Shown: one piece after another, positions 24,461 to 30,772 of the stretch | How positions within the stretch are numbered: position 1 is the stretch's first letter | Layout: each line of letters starts with the position of its first letter | Assembly: GCA_031366005.1 (NCBI GenBank) | Contig: JANLZB010000060.1 | Span: 1-35,972, forward strand | Length of the DNA stretch: 35,972 bases | Reading direction: 5' to 3' | DNA from: JANLUX01 sp031366005 | GTDB lineage: Bacteria; Bacteroidota; Bacteroidia; AKYH767-A; OLB10 | Notes under the pieces: model-generated | Databases searched by the model: none | The model's input: the letters and a program-made list of their open reading frames with translations, nothing else | What the model was told of the DNA's origin: nothing | Position numbers and translations under genes: made by a program

Positions 24461-25576
24461 TTAACCTCTCCAAAGTTGCCATTGCACTCTTAACCACACC
24501 AACAAAACTGGCAATGCTTTCAATGTATAAGGTCGTATAAAATGTTCTCTCACATATTTTGGAAACAGATCTGTAGTTGATAAACTCGTTAACAATAGAA
24601 CAAATACAAGCAATGCAATATCTAACGCTGCAGGTTTTTGAATACTTAAAAACCAAATTGCAACTCCTGCTAAAGGAATAATATATGTTGGTGATTCAGC
24701 CATTTGGTTAAACAATACAACAAACATTAAAATAGAAGCAACATACCATTGCTGAAAATAATTTTCTTTCCATTTATTAATTTGTACAAGAGGAGTAATC
24801 ACCAGGAAAAATCCTGTTAACTGAACTACAGTAAATGAACCATTCCATCCAAACCATGTATGTAAAATTCCCATCACTGACATCTGAGACCCTGTGGCAG
24901 AAACGCCAACAATACGCATCCAGCTCTTATAATTTAAAATAAGCGCATCATAATTTAAAACAAGTAATGGAGATAAAAACAATAAAATCAAAAACGCAGC
25001 GCTTGCAAAAGCGAACTTAAAACGTTCTTTAAAAAATATGGCAAATGCCATTGCCGCTATTCCATAAATTTTTATGTAAGCTGCTAAAGAAACACATAAT
25101 GAAGCCCAAAAAATATTTTTTTTTCTGAGATTAGTATAAGTAAGAATGATTAATCCACTGAGTAAACAATTGCTCTGAAGATTTTGTAATGATGTGATTG
25201 CTTCCAGCAAAACAATCAGCAGTGCATAAATGCACAACCTGTCATCTTTAAAAAATTGTTTGAATGCAAAAACCAAAACAGCGGCATTTAAAATATTCCA
25301 TAAAACAATTCCTATTGCATCAGGTATTATTGAAAATGGTGCAAACAACAATGCAAAGGCAGGACTGTATTTGTAAATATCAAAATAGAAATTTGGGTAT
25401 TCAACATACAAGTCTTTTCCTTCAATGAGGTTAAAAAAAGGTTTGCTGAACATTAAATAGTTATTGATGTTATGCAACAAAATTTGCTGCACACCAAGCA
25501 ATGCTGCCAAAACAATAAAGGCAATACTAACCTGCTTAAATGAAAAACGATGAATAAAAGTTGTAATCTTATTCAT
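24461..25576 (-). CDS. GT87/DUF2029-like membrane glycosyltransferase
   Basis: A 371-residue polytopic membrane protein with about ten helices, resembling the DUF2029 (GT87, polyprenol-phosphate-mannose-type) family. The first periplasmic loop has the family-like block LIEGKDLYVEYPNFYFDIYK followed by YSPAFALLFAPFS, where acidic residues may bind the metal or sugar donor. Such enzymes use a lipid-linked sugar on the outer face of the inner membrane; donor and acceptor are unknown here. It lies 48 bases downstream of efp on the same strand and may be read through from that promoter. The product is at the shorter end for GT87 proteins. Confidence 0.78.
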   Translation of the reverse strand: MNKITTFIHRFSFKQVSIAFIVLAALLGVQQILLHNINNYLMFSKPFFNLIEGKDLYVEYPNFYFDIYKYSPAFALLFAPFSIIPDAIGIVLWNILNAAVLVFAFKQFFKDDRLCIYALLIVLLEAITSLQNLQSNCLLSGLIILTYTNLRKKNIFWASLCVSLAAYIKIYGIAAMAFAIFFKERFKFAFASAAFLILLFLSPLLVLNYDALILNYKSWMRIVGVSATGSQMSVMGILHTWFGWNGSFTVVQLTGFFLVITPLVQINKWKENYFQQWYVASILMFVVLFNQMAESPTYIIPLAGVAIWFLSIQKPAALDIALLVFVLLLTSLSTTDLFPKYVREHFIRPYTLKALPVLLVWLRVQWQLWRG

Positions 25577-25624
25577 CGTTGAACTTATCGTTGTGTATTA
25601 TTTAACAACTCAATCACTCATCAT
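25577..25624 (-). repeat. Weak heptamer-like tract between efp and the GT87 gene
   Basis: The gap of 48 bases reads on the minus strand as short words (GATGAGT, GATTGAG) followed by roughly complementary ones (ACAACGA, AAGTTCA). GTTGT at one side can pair with ACAAC at the other. It is less regular than the other tracts. Confidence 0.3.
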
Positions 25625-26185
25625 TTATTTAACACGCTCTACATATTGAGAAGTACGGGTATCCACTTTTATTTTTTCTCCTTCATTTACAAAAAGCGGA
25701 ACGTTAACCACAGCCCCGGTTTCCAATGTGGCTGGCTTCAAAGTATTGGTTGCAGTATCTCCTTTAGCGCCCGGCTCGCAATAAGTAATTAATAACTCTA
25801 CAAATACAGGAGGCTCAGCAACCAGTGGCAAGTCACCTTCAAAAGAAACTTTTACTTCCATGCCTTCCTTTAAAAATTTGTTGGCGTCACCAAACATATC
25901 TGCTGGTACATTTATTTGCTCATAGGTTTCATTATCCATCAGCACAAGCATGTCACCATCTTTATATAAAAATTGCAGCATCTTATATTCAACGCGTGCA
26001 ATCTCTACCTCTTCTCCTGTACGAAAGCGATTTTCCGCAATCTTTCCATTTTTGATATTTTTCATTTTACCCTGGTAAAATGCACGAAGATTTCCCGGGG
26101 TGCGATGTTGCCATTCAGTTACTACGTATAGTTCACCATTATATCTTAACACGCTGCCTAAGTGTACATCTGATGTTGTTGCCAT
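25625..26185 (-). CDS. efp: Elongation factor P
   Basis: EF-P binds between P and E sites and rescues ribosomes stalled at polyproline. The 186-residue product has all three beta-barrel domains: KOW-like domain I (1-65, SDVHLGSVLRYNGELYVVTEWQHRTP), OB domain II (MLQFLYKDGDMLVLMDNETYEQI), and domain III ending GEKIKVDTRTSQYVERVK. The domain I loop that carries the modified Lys34 in E. coli (PGKGQAF) or Arg32 in Pseudomonas reads PGNLRAF here, with Asn32 at the tip. The classical lysylated residue is absent; this could be a lineage-specific unmodified or differently modified form. The polyproline linker of the adhesin at 9937 is the kind of sequence that needs EF-P. Confidence 0.97.
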   Translation of the reverse strand: MATTSDVHLGSVLRYNGELYVVTEWQHRTPGNLRAFYQGKMKNIKNGKIAENRFRTGEEVEIARVEYKMLQFLYKDGDMLVLMDNETYEQINVPADMFGDANKFLKEGMEVKVSFEGDLPLVAEPPVFVELLITYCEPGAKGDTATNTLKPATLETGAVVNVPLFVNEGEKIKVDTRTSQYVERVK

Positions 26186-26200
26186 AACTTTAAAATTAAA

Positions 26201-26337
26201 TTCGAATGTCGAATATCGAAATCCGAACTATTGATATTTCTATATTATTTTCTGTTTTATTTTATTTAATACTTCTTTGTTGTTTCGGGTTTCGATGTCC
26301 GAATTTTAATATTCGGATTTCGATATTCGAGTTTCGT
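26201..26337 (-). repeat. Heptamer tract with a 19-bp perfect inverted repeat
   Basis: Two heptamer runs face each other between rplI and efp. The left run (26201-26228) uses TTCGAAT/GTCGAAT/ATCGAAA words. The right run (26282-26337) has eight heptamers of the GTTTCGA/TATTCGA type. TCGAATATCGAAATCCGAA (26209-26227) is repeated exactly in inverted orientation at 26312-26330, enough for a very stable hairpin with an 84-base loop. A smaller inverted pair (TCCGAAT/ATTCGGA) sits inside the right run. Confidence 0.85.
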
Positions 26338-26341
26338 ATAT

Positions 26342-26376
26342 AACAAAGAAGGCAGCATATTGCTACGCTGCCTTCA
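26342..26376 (-). terminator. Intrinsic terminator of the rpsF-rpsR-rplI operon
   Basis: GAAGGCAGC (26348-26356) and GCTGCCTTC (26367-26375) form a 9-bp perfect stem with a 10-base loop, 26 bases downstream of the rplI stop. On the minus strand the stem is followed by TTTGTTATAT, a modest U-rich tail. Confidence 0.8.
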
Positions 26377-26400
26377 TGGATTGTAAATCATCATTAACAA

Positions 26401-26847
26401 TTATCCTTCTACAACCTCAAAATTTATTTTTGCTTTCAGGTCACGGTGCAGGTTAACCTCTGCTGTGTATGACCCTGTCTTTTTAATATGTTCTTCAGGC
26501 ATTGTGATTTGCTTTTTATCAATCTGGTAACCCATCTTGTTAAGCATATCCACCAGATTTTGCGAAGTAACCGATCCAAATAATCTTCCGTTCTCACCTA
26601 CTTTTGAAGGCACATTCAGTGTTACATTGCTCAATGAAGCTGACAATTGTTCAGCATCCATCTTCATTTTATTGATCTTATGTCCGCGTTGCTTCATTAC
26701 TTCAGCATGCACTTTGCGGTTGGTTTCGCTGGCAATCACAGCCATTCCTTTTGGTATAAGAAAGTTTAAACCATATCCGTTGCGAACCTTCACCACGTCA
26801 TCAGTAAAACCTACATTCTTTACGTCCTGCTTTAAAATAATTTCCAT
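26401..26847 (-). CDS. rplI: 50S ribosomal protein L9
   Basis: A 148-residue bL9. The N-terminal domain starts MEIILKQDVKNVGFTDDVVK with the conserved VRNGYGLNFLIPKGMAV block. A long connecting helix follows, then the C-terminal domain (GENGRLFGSVTSQNLVDML). It is the last gene of rpsF-rpsR-rplI and ends before a strong terminator. It is preceded by an AAAGGAG Shine-Dalgarno sequence, which nearly all genes in this window lack. Length and order are standard. Confidence 0.98.
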   Translation of the reverse strand: MEIILKQDVKNVGFTDDVVKVRNGYGLNFLIPKGMAVIASETNRKVHAEVMKQRGHKINKMKMDAEQLSASLSNVTLNVPSKVGENGRLFGSVTSQNLVDMLNKMGYQIDKKQITMPEEHIKKTGSYTAEVNLHRDLKAKINFEVVEG

Positions 26848-26857
26848 AGTCGCTTTT

Positions 26858-26864
26858 CTCCTTT
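26858..26864 (-). promoter_or_regulatory. Shine-Dalgarno sequence of rplI
   Basis: On the minus strand AAAGGAG lies 10 bases upstream of the rplI ATG. In this phylum ribosomes normally do not use such sites because the 16S tail is held by bS21, bS18 and bS6, so its presence is notable. Confidence 0.65.
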
Positions 26865-26870
26865 AAAATA

Positions 26871-27131
26871 TTATTTCAACATATCACCTACATAAGGCAT
26901 TAATGCGATATGGCGGGCACGTTTAACTGCCTGCCCTACCTTGCGCTGATACTTCAGCGAAGTTCCTGTTAACCTGCGTGGAAACAATTTCCCTTGCTCA
27001 TTAACGAATTTCAATAAAAAAACAGGGTCTTTGTAATCAATATACTTGATACCCATTTTCTTAAACCTGCAATATTTTTTTTTCTGTTGCTCCACTGCAG
27101 GAGGAGCTAAAAATCTTATTTCGTTTGCCAT
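26871..27131 (-). CDS. rpsR: 30S ribosomal protein S18
   Basis: An 86-residue bS18 with the conserved KKKYCRFKKMGIKYIDYKDP and LFPRRLTGTSLKYQRKVGQA blocks. It binds bS6 on the 30S platform; in Bacteroidota bS18, bS6 and bS21 form the pocket that hides the anti-Shine-Dalgarno tail. It starts 18 bases after the rpsF stop and has its own AAAAGGAG site. Confidence 0.98.
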   Translation of the reverse strand: MANEIRFLAPPAVEQQKKKYCRFKKMGIKYIDYKDPVFLLKFVNEQGKLFPRRLTGTSLKYQRKVGQAVKRARHIALMPYVGDMLK

Positions 27132-27139
27132 TTTCTGTT

Positions 27140-27146
27140 CTCCTTT
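27140..27146 (-). promoter_or_regulatory. Shine-Dalgarno sequence of rpsR
   Basis: On the minus strand AAAGGAG (AAAAGGAG with one further base) lies 8 bases upstream of the rpsR ATG, at the classical spacing. rpsF, the first gene of the operon, has none. Confidence 0.65.
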
Positions 27147-27149
27147 TAA

Positions 27150-27509
27150 TTAAGCAACTGCTTCTTCCTGCTTCTTTATAGCAGCGTTTTTGCGTTTGCG
27201 TTCGTTGTAACTGATTGCGTGCTTGTCAAGTGAAAGCGTCAGGAAACGCATAATGCGCTCATCCCGTTTATATTCCACTTCCAGTTTCTCGATCAGCGTG
27301 CCTTCCGCCTTAAACTCGAACAAATAATAGAAACCCGTGTTTTTCTTCTGGATCGGGTAAGCCAGCTTGCGTAATCCCCAATTGTTTTCATAAACAATTT
27401 CGGCACCGTTTTCGGTGAGGATTCTTCTGAATTTTGCAACCGCCTCATCCACCTGCTCCTGCAATAATACCGGAGTCAGGATAATTACGGTTTCATACTG
27501 ATTTATCAT
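27150..27509 (-). CDS. rpsF: 30S ribosomal protein S6
   Basis: A 119-residue bS6: NQYETVIILTPVLLQEQVDEA strand-helix start, the NWGLRKLAYPIQKKNTGFYYLFEF core, and the DERIMRFLTLSLDKHA end with a charged tail. It is the first gene of the operon rpsF-rpsR-rplI, driven by the best promoter match in the window, with about 35 bases of leader. The leader contains GCCG and CCCT/AGGG arms that could form a small hairpin; bS6-bS18 complexes bind CCG-containing hairpins in other bacteria, so autoregulation is possible but not shown. Confidence 0.98.
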   Translation of the reverse strand: MINQYETVIILTPVLLQEQVDEAVAKFRRILTENGAEIVYENNWGLRKLAYPIQKKNTGFYYLFEFKAEGTLIEKLEVEYKRDERIMRFLTLSLDKHAISYNERKRKNAAIKKQEEAVA

Positions 27510-27550
27510 GCGATAATTTTAGTTTTTAACCCTATCTGTAAAAGGGACGG

Positions 27551-27582
27551 CAAATGTAGAAAAATTAATCCTATGATTCAAA
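27551..27582 (-). promoter_or_regulatory. Promoter of the rpsF operon (TTTG-N20-TACATTTG)
   Basis: On the minus strand the -33 element TTTG (27579-27582) is separated by 20 bases from a perfect -7 box TACATTTG (27551-27558). Spacing and both boxes match the known Bacteroidota consensus. Transcription would begin near 27545. Confidence 0.75.
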
Positions 27583-27692
27583 GGGGATTTTAAAATTCTT
27601 AAACAGGTAAGAAAGTTTTGTTACCGGAAATCTTTTTCTTGATAATCAATGTATTAAGGTTACCTGGTCACTACTGATGTTGTAATTACCTC

Positions 27693-27728
27693 CTCCTCAT
27701 TAAAACTATTGAGCTCGTTATTGAGGAG
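27693..27728. other. Hairpin in the rpsF-phosphatase gap
   Basis: CTCCTCA (27693-27699) and TGAGGAG (27722-27728) form a 7-bp stem around a 22-base loop containing GAGCTC. It lies just downstream of the 32-codon ORF on the minus strand but lacks a following U-run, so it is not a clear terminator. Confidence 0.4.
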
Positions 27729-27745
27729 TATTCAGTAATCAAAAA

Positions 27746-27844
27746 TTATTTTTTTCCCTGCTTGGTGCGGATAGCATCAGTGGAAAATACCTTAACCGGT
27801 ATTCCTGTTTGTGCAACCTCTCTTCTTATTCTTGGTCGTTTCAT
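27746..27844 (-). CDS. Possible 32-residue basic peptide
   Basis: An ATG-to-TAA reading frame of 33 codons in an otherwise gene-free stretch. The product starts MKRPRIRREVAQTGIPVKVF and ends RTKQGKK; it is strongly basic and has no membrane segment. I recognise no family. Two other tiny frames lie upstream on the same strand with gaps of 22 and 46 bases. No good -7 box or ribosome-binding site is seen. A leader peptide, RNA-binding peptide or chance ORF are all possible. Confidence 0.35.
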   Translation of the reverse strand: MKRPRIRREVAQTGIPVKVFSTDAIRTKQGKK

Positions 27845-27866
27845 TTTGTATAAAATTTATTATTAA

Positions 27867-27980
27867 TTAGTATTTTGATAAATCAATATCTGTGCCTGCA
27901 AAACTTAATAAAATGTTAAGGAAATTTCTTCTCAAAATCTTCATGATTACAATGCATTTAAGCGAAAGGTAATTCAACAT
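27867..27980 (-). CDS. Possible 37-residue peptide
   Basis: An ATG-to-TAA frame of 38 codons, starting MLNYLSLKCIVIMKILRRN and ending GTDIDLSKY; an internal ATG would give a 25-residue form starting MKILRRN. Partly hydrophobic. No family recognised. It is the middle of three tiny frames on the minus strand; evidence is position only. Confidence 0.22.
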   Translation of the reverse strand: MLNYLSLKCIVIMKILRRNFLNILLSFAGTDIDLSKY

Positions 27981-28026
27981 ATTACAGGTATCAGCGGTAT
28001 AACGGAAATAAAAAAATAAAATTTTA

Positions 28027-28140
28027 CTATTTCATTTTCAAATTATAAGGGCTGTTTACCTGCTTCAATTGGAATGTTTTATCAGTAATTTTTTTTATCA
28101 ATTGCTTCTGCTTTTCAGTAAGCCCGTTTTTGGATTTCAT
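28027..28140 (-). CDS. Possible 37-residue lysine-rich peptide
   Basis: An ATG-to-TAG frame of 38 codons starting MKSKNGLTEKQKQLIKKI and ending NSPYNLKMK. The N-terminal two thirds would be an amphipathic helix with many Lys and Gln. No family recognised. It heads the group of three tiny minus-strand frames. A small perfect hairpin (ATGCTT/AAGCAT) lies 34-48 bases upstream. Confidence 0.35.
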   Translation of the reverse strand: MKSKNGLTEKQKQLIKKITDKTFQLKQVNSPYNLKMK

Positions 28141-28173
28141 TATTGTTGAGAATTAATTTTGATGAATGCACTA

Positions 28174-28188
28174 ATGCTTTTGAAGCAT
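28174..28188. other. Small perfect hairpin
   Basis: ATGCTT and AAGCAT arms around a 3-base loop. Located between the divergent small frames at 28140 (minus) and 28306 (plus). Could be an operator or structural element; too short to decide. Confidence 0.3.
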
Positions 28189-28273
28189 CATGTTAATGTT
28201 TAACGTATAAAACGTAAAAAGGTTTCAAAAATTTAACATTCCTGAAAACAAATATTATGAATGATAAATTAAA

Positions 28274-28281
28274 TAGGTTTG
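28274..28281 (+). promoter_or_regulatory. Putative -7 box (TAGGTTTG) for the small membrane protein
   Basis: TAGGTTTG matches TAnnTTTG exactly, 24 bases ahead of the ATG at 28306. No clear -33 element. Confidence 0.4.
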
Positions 28282-28305
28282 CTGATCGCTAAATTTAACT
28301 AAACA

Positions 28306-28446
28306 ATGAAATCAAATTACGGTAATCTTATTATTTCCATAGCAGTTGTAATCACTGCTATTATTTTTTCAAACGCTTTTAAAAACAGGAGTAATAATGC
28401 CGTTAAAATTTATTCCTCAAAAATTATTTCTTCAATTCCTCGATAA
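28306..28446 (+). CDS. Small single-pass membrane protein, 46 residues
   Basis: Starts MKSNYGNLIISIAVVITAI with a single hydrophobic helix (about residues 6-24, ending FSNAF), then a polar basic tail (KNRSNN...SSIPR). The beginning resembles, from memory, the N-terminal anchor of SIMPL-domain (DUF541) proteins, so it could be a leftover of such a gene whose domain was lost; it could equally be an independent small membrane protein. A matching -7 box stands 24 bases upstream. Its 3' end overlaps the convergent phosphatase gene by 23 bases. Confidence 0.45.
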   Translation: MKSNYGNLIISIAVVITAIIFSNAFKNRSNNAVKIYSSKIISSIPR

Positions 28447-28882
28447 TAGCATCACAACCTTTACTAATTAGCTGAAAAACTTCTTCAAACTCTCGAGAGT
28501 CACCAAACCATGGATCAGGAACTATTGCATTGGATGATGGATGAAGAACATTCAGGAACAAATCCACTTTTTGTTTTGCATTTTCATTCGGTGCCTGCAC
28601 CATCACATCCCTCTTGTTTTCCAAATCCATCACATAAATTTTATCAAACTTTTCAAAGTCATCAACAGAAAATTTACGTGCAATTATGTTCGACACCTCC
28701 ACACCATTTTTACTTGCAATAGCAATCGCTCTCTTATCAGGCGGCTCTCCTGCCTGCCATCCACCTATTCCGGCTGAATCAACTTCAATATCTATCGATT
28801 GTTCTTTAAGCTTATGCCGCATAATCCCTTCTGCCAATGGCGACCTGCAAATATTTCCGAGACATACAAATAAAATTTTCAT
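28424..28882 (-). CDS. Low-molecular-weight protein-tyrosine-phosphatase
   Basis: A 152-residue phosphatase, counting from the ATG at 28882, which directly precedes the conserved KILFVCLGNICRSPLAEG. An upstream in-frame ATG at 28933 would add 17 residues unlike the family. The P-loop C-x5-R-S is C7-LGNIC-R13-S14, and the general-acid Asp is in VPDPWFGD. It removes phosphate from tyrosine in regulatory proteins such as capsule-synthesis kinases, or may act on arsenate or small phosphates. No kinase gene is nearby. It lies 80 bases downstream of the toxin gene and on the same strand. Confidence 0.92.
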   Translation of the reverse strand: MKILFVCLGNICRSPLAEGIMRHKLKEQSIDIEVDSAGIGGWQAGEPPDKRAIAIASKNGVEVSNIIARKFSVDDFEKFDKIYVMDLENKRDVMVQAPNENAKQKVDLFLNVLHPSSNAIVPDPWFGDSREFEEVFQLISKGCDAIIEELKK

Positions 28883-28962
28883 TTTTGGATTACTTGTTAG
28901 TCTATGAGTGACTCCGTTTTGGAACACTGTCATATAATTTCTCTAATAACAACAAACAAAAG

Positions 28963-29256
28963 CTAAAACTTCAAATCATCTGGATTTCTCCTGCTATCCC
29001 AAATATGGAGAATTTCAATTGAGTCATCAGTTTCAATATAAAATATCTGGTAACTGTCTTTAACAAAAAACCTTTCTTCCCTATCGTCCAACTGTCTTCC
29101 GAGTTTTGGATACTCCGCGAGTTTTTTAACAATCTCCTTTAAAGAAAGATCAAGAGATGCACTATATCTTTTAGTACCGATACGTTGATACCAATAATCA
29201 AGTATCGCTATGCGATCAGCAACGGCATGATGAGACCAGATTATTCTTTTAGCCAC
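28963..29256 (-). CDS. ParE/RelE-family toxin
   Basis: A 97-residue toxin of the RelE/ParE superfamily. It starts KRIIWSHHAVADRIAILDYW (typical ParE first strand and helix), has LAEYPKLGRQLDDREERFFVKDSYQIFYI, and ends EILHIWDSRRNPDDL, the ParE C-terminal strand. Members either poison gyrase (ParE) or cut mRNA on the ribosome (RelE); the IWDxRRNP ending favours the ParE side. It overlaps the upstream antitoxin gene by 16 bases, so translation is coupled. Unlike the other pair in this window it is intact. Confidence 0.88.
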   Translation of the reverse strand: MAKRIIWSHHAVADRIAILDYWYQRIGTKRYSASLDLSLKEIVKKLAEYPKLGRQLDDREERFFVKDSYQIFYIETDDSIEILHIWDSRRNPDDLKF

Positions 29257-29477
29257 TTGTCAACAAGTTTGTCAGCTTGTTTATTAGACAAAAATTTTCC
29301 GTTGCGTATTTGCTCCTTAGATTGTTCAATACGTTGTATGCGACTCTTTGATAATTTGGGATTAGTAGTAGGAGTATATTTTCTGTCAACTATATTCTTA
29401 ATTGCCAGTAAAAAATCTTCGTCATTAATATTTTCTATGCTTTCATGCAAAAGCGTTTTGATATTTTGCTTCGCCAT
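29241..29477 (-). CDS. Antitoxin of the ParE-type pair
   Basis: A 78-residue protein, starting at the ATG at 29477 (MAKQNIKTLLHESIENINDEDF). An upstream ATG (29498) lies within the -7 box/operator and is unlikely. The N-terminal half has an acidic helix (NDEDFLLAIKNIVD). The C-terminal half is basic and helical (LSKSRIQRIEQSKEQIRNGKF, then ADKLVDKWLKE), the form that usually covers the toxin. No clear ribbon-helix-helix motif. Assignment rests on size, overlap with the toxin gene and the palindrome at its promoter. Confidence 0.8.
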   Translation of the reverse strand: MAKQNIKTLLHESIENINDEDFLLAIKNIVDRKYTPTTNPKLSKSRIQRIEQSKEQIRNGKFLSNKQADKLVDKWLKE

Positions 29478-29482
29478 TGTTT

Positions 29483-29503
29483 TATATTTTCTATTCAAAT
29501 ATA
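29483..29503 (-). promoter_or_regulatory. -7 box and palindromic operator of the ParE-type pair
   Basis: On the minus strand TATATTTG (29496-29503) is a perfect TAnnTTTG. It forms one arm of an inverted repeat TATATTT-N7-AAATATA (29483-29489 and 29497-29503). The overlap of operator and -7 box fits antitoxin-mediated repression. Confidence 0.6.
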
Positions 29504-29543
29504 AAAAAGTTAATGCATTTTTAAAGATTTAATTGGTGTTATC

Positions 29544-30509
29544 CTAAAAATCCTCATCCAGCTTAAAAGCCTGGTCAGCAGTTTTGGTACCAACGCCACT
29601 CTTCTTATATTCAGAAACACGTTTCTCAAAGAAATTAGTTTTGCCTTCCAGCGAAATCATTTCCATAAAATCAAACGGGTTTTGTGAGTTGTAATGTTTA
29701 GGCACTCCAAGGGAAACAAGCAAACGGTCAGCAACAAATTCAATGTACTGACACATCAGCTTTGAATTCATACCAATAAGATTTACAGGCAACGCATCAG
29801 TTACAAATTCCTGCTCTATGGTAACGGCACTTGTTATCATATCATAAACTGCCTGCTGGCTCAGCTTGTTATTCAACATGCTGAATAATAAGCAGGCGAA
29901 ATCACAATGCAAACCCTCATCACGGCTGATAAATTCATTAGAGGTGGCAAGTCCAGGCATCAGTCCGCGTTTCTTCAACCAGAAGATAGAACAAAAACTT
30001 CCTGAAAAGAAAATGCCTTCCACCGCTGCAAATGCAACCAGGCGTTCAGCAAAGTTTCCATTGTCAATCCAACGCAGCGCCCAGTCCGCTTTTTTCTTAA
30101 CGCATGGAACGGTTTCAATCGCATTAAACAAACGGTGTTTCTCCACCGGATCTTTTACATAAGTATCTATTAATAAAGAGTACATCTCCGAATGGATGTT
30201 CTCAATCATAATCTGGAAACCATAAAAGCAGCGTGCTTCGGGCAACTGCACTGCGCTCATCATGTTCACAGCCAGGTTCTCATTCACAATGCCATCACTA
30301 GCAGCAAAAAATGCAAGCACATGTGTGATAAAATGTTTTTCGCCTTTGCTCAGCTTGTCCCAGTCTTTCTGATCAGCTGAAAGATCTACTTCTTCTGCAG
30401 TCCAGAAACTGTTTTCTGCTTTTTTATACATCTCCCATATCTTATCATGCTTAATTGGGAAGAGTACGAAACGGTCTTTGTTTTCTTCTAATAAAATTTC
30501 TTTTTTCAT
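29544..30509 (-). CDS. nrdB: Ribonucleotide reductase, class I, small subunit
   Basis: A 321-residue R2 subunit that holds the di-metal/tyrosyl-radical cofactor. Ligand blocks are FWTAEEVDLSAD, FFAASDGIVNENL, IENIHSEMYSLLIDTY (His ligand and, three residues further, the radical Tyr position), AAVEGIFFSGSF and DEGLHCDFACLLF. The C-terminus ends FKLDEDF, the acidic and aromatic tail that docks on NrdA. The ENIHSEMYSLL pattern is like the eukaryotic and Bacteroidota type of class Ia R2. The nrdA gene is not adjacent: it lies 4.3 kb away on the opposite strand. Confidence 0.96.
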   Translation of the reverse strand: MKKEILLEENKDRFVLFPIKHDKIWEMYKKAENSFWTAEEVDLSADQKDWDKLSKGEKHFITHVLAFFAASDGIVNENLAVNMMSAVQLPEARCFYGFQIMIENIHSEMYSLLIDTYVKDPVEKHRLFNAIETVPCVKKKADWALRWIDNGNFAERLVAFAAVEGIFFSGSFCSIFWLKKRGLMPGLATSNEFISRDEGLHCDFACLLFSMLNNKLSQQAVYDMITSAVTIEQEFVTDALPVNLIGMNSKLMCQYIEFVADRLLVSLGVPKHYNSQNPFDFMEMISLEGKTNFFEKRVSEYKKSGVGTKTADQAFKLDEDF

Positions 30510-30525
30510 CTTTATATAAATAAAT

Positions 30526-30620
30526 ATTGTTGAATTGTCTTATTGTTGAATTGTTGCATTGCTAAGATTGTTGTAGTGGTGAATACCAACAATTTAACAA
30601 TTTAGCAACAGAACAATTTC
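30526..30620 (-). repeat. 8-bp-phased tract with inverted halves upstream of nrdB
   Basis: On the plus strand ATTGTTGAATTGT occurs at 30526 and 30542 (16 bases apart, twice 8). Its complement-type words ACAATTTA occur in tandem at 30589 and 30597. The two halves can pair imperfectly across a 30-base loop. The same word is used in the tract before the UbiA gene (21279). The remainder of the 263-base gap up to the DUF3109 stop holds no gene; CAAATCAA at 30628 is a weak -7 candidate for nrdB. Confidence 0.75.
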
Positions 30621-30772
30621 TGAAAGACAAATCAATATAAACGTAACGAACATCCCAAGTAGTATTTTTAAACATGCAGTGTTAGTTATAAACAAAAAAG
30701 CGGTGTGTAAAAATTTACTGAAATAAAGATTTGGGAATGAGAAAAAGATTGATAAAGGGAAAATGTCTTATA

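Noticed and set aside
27661..27745. Additional peptide frames with ATA or TTG starts around the CTCCTCA hairpin
   Set aside because: No proper start codon and two competing frames of similar quality; not supportable.
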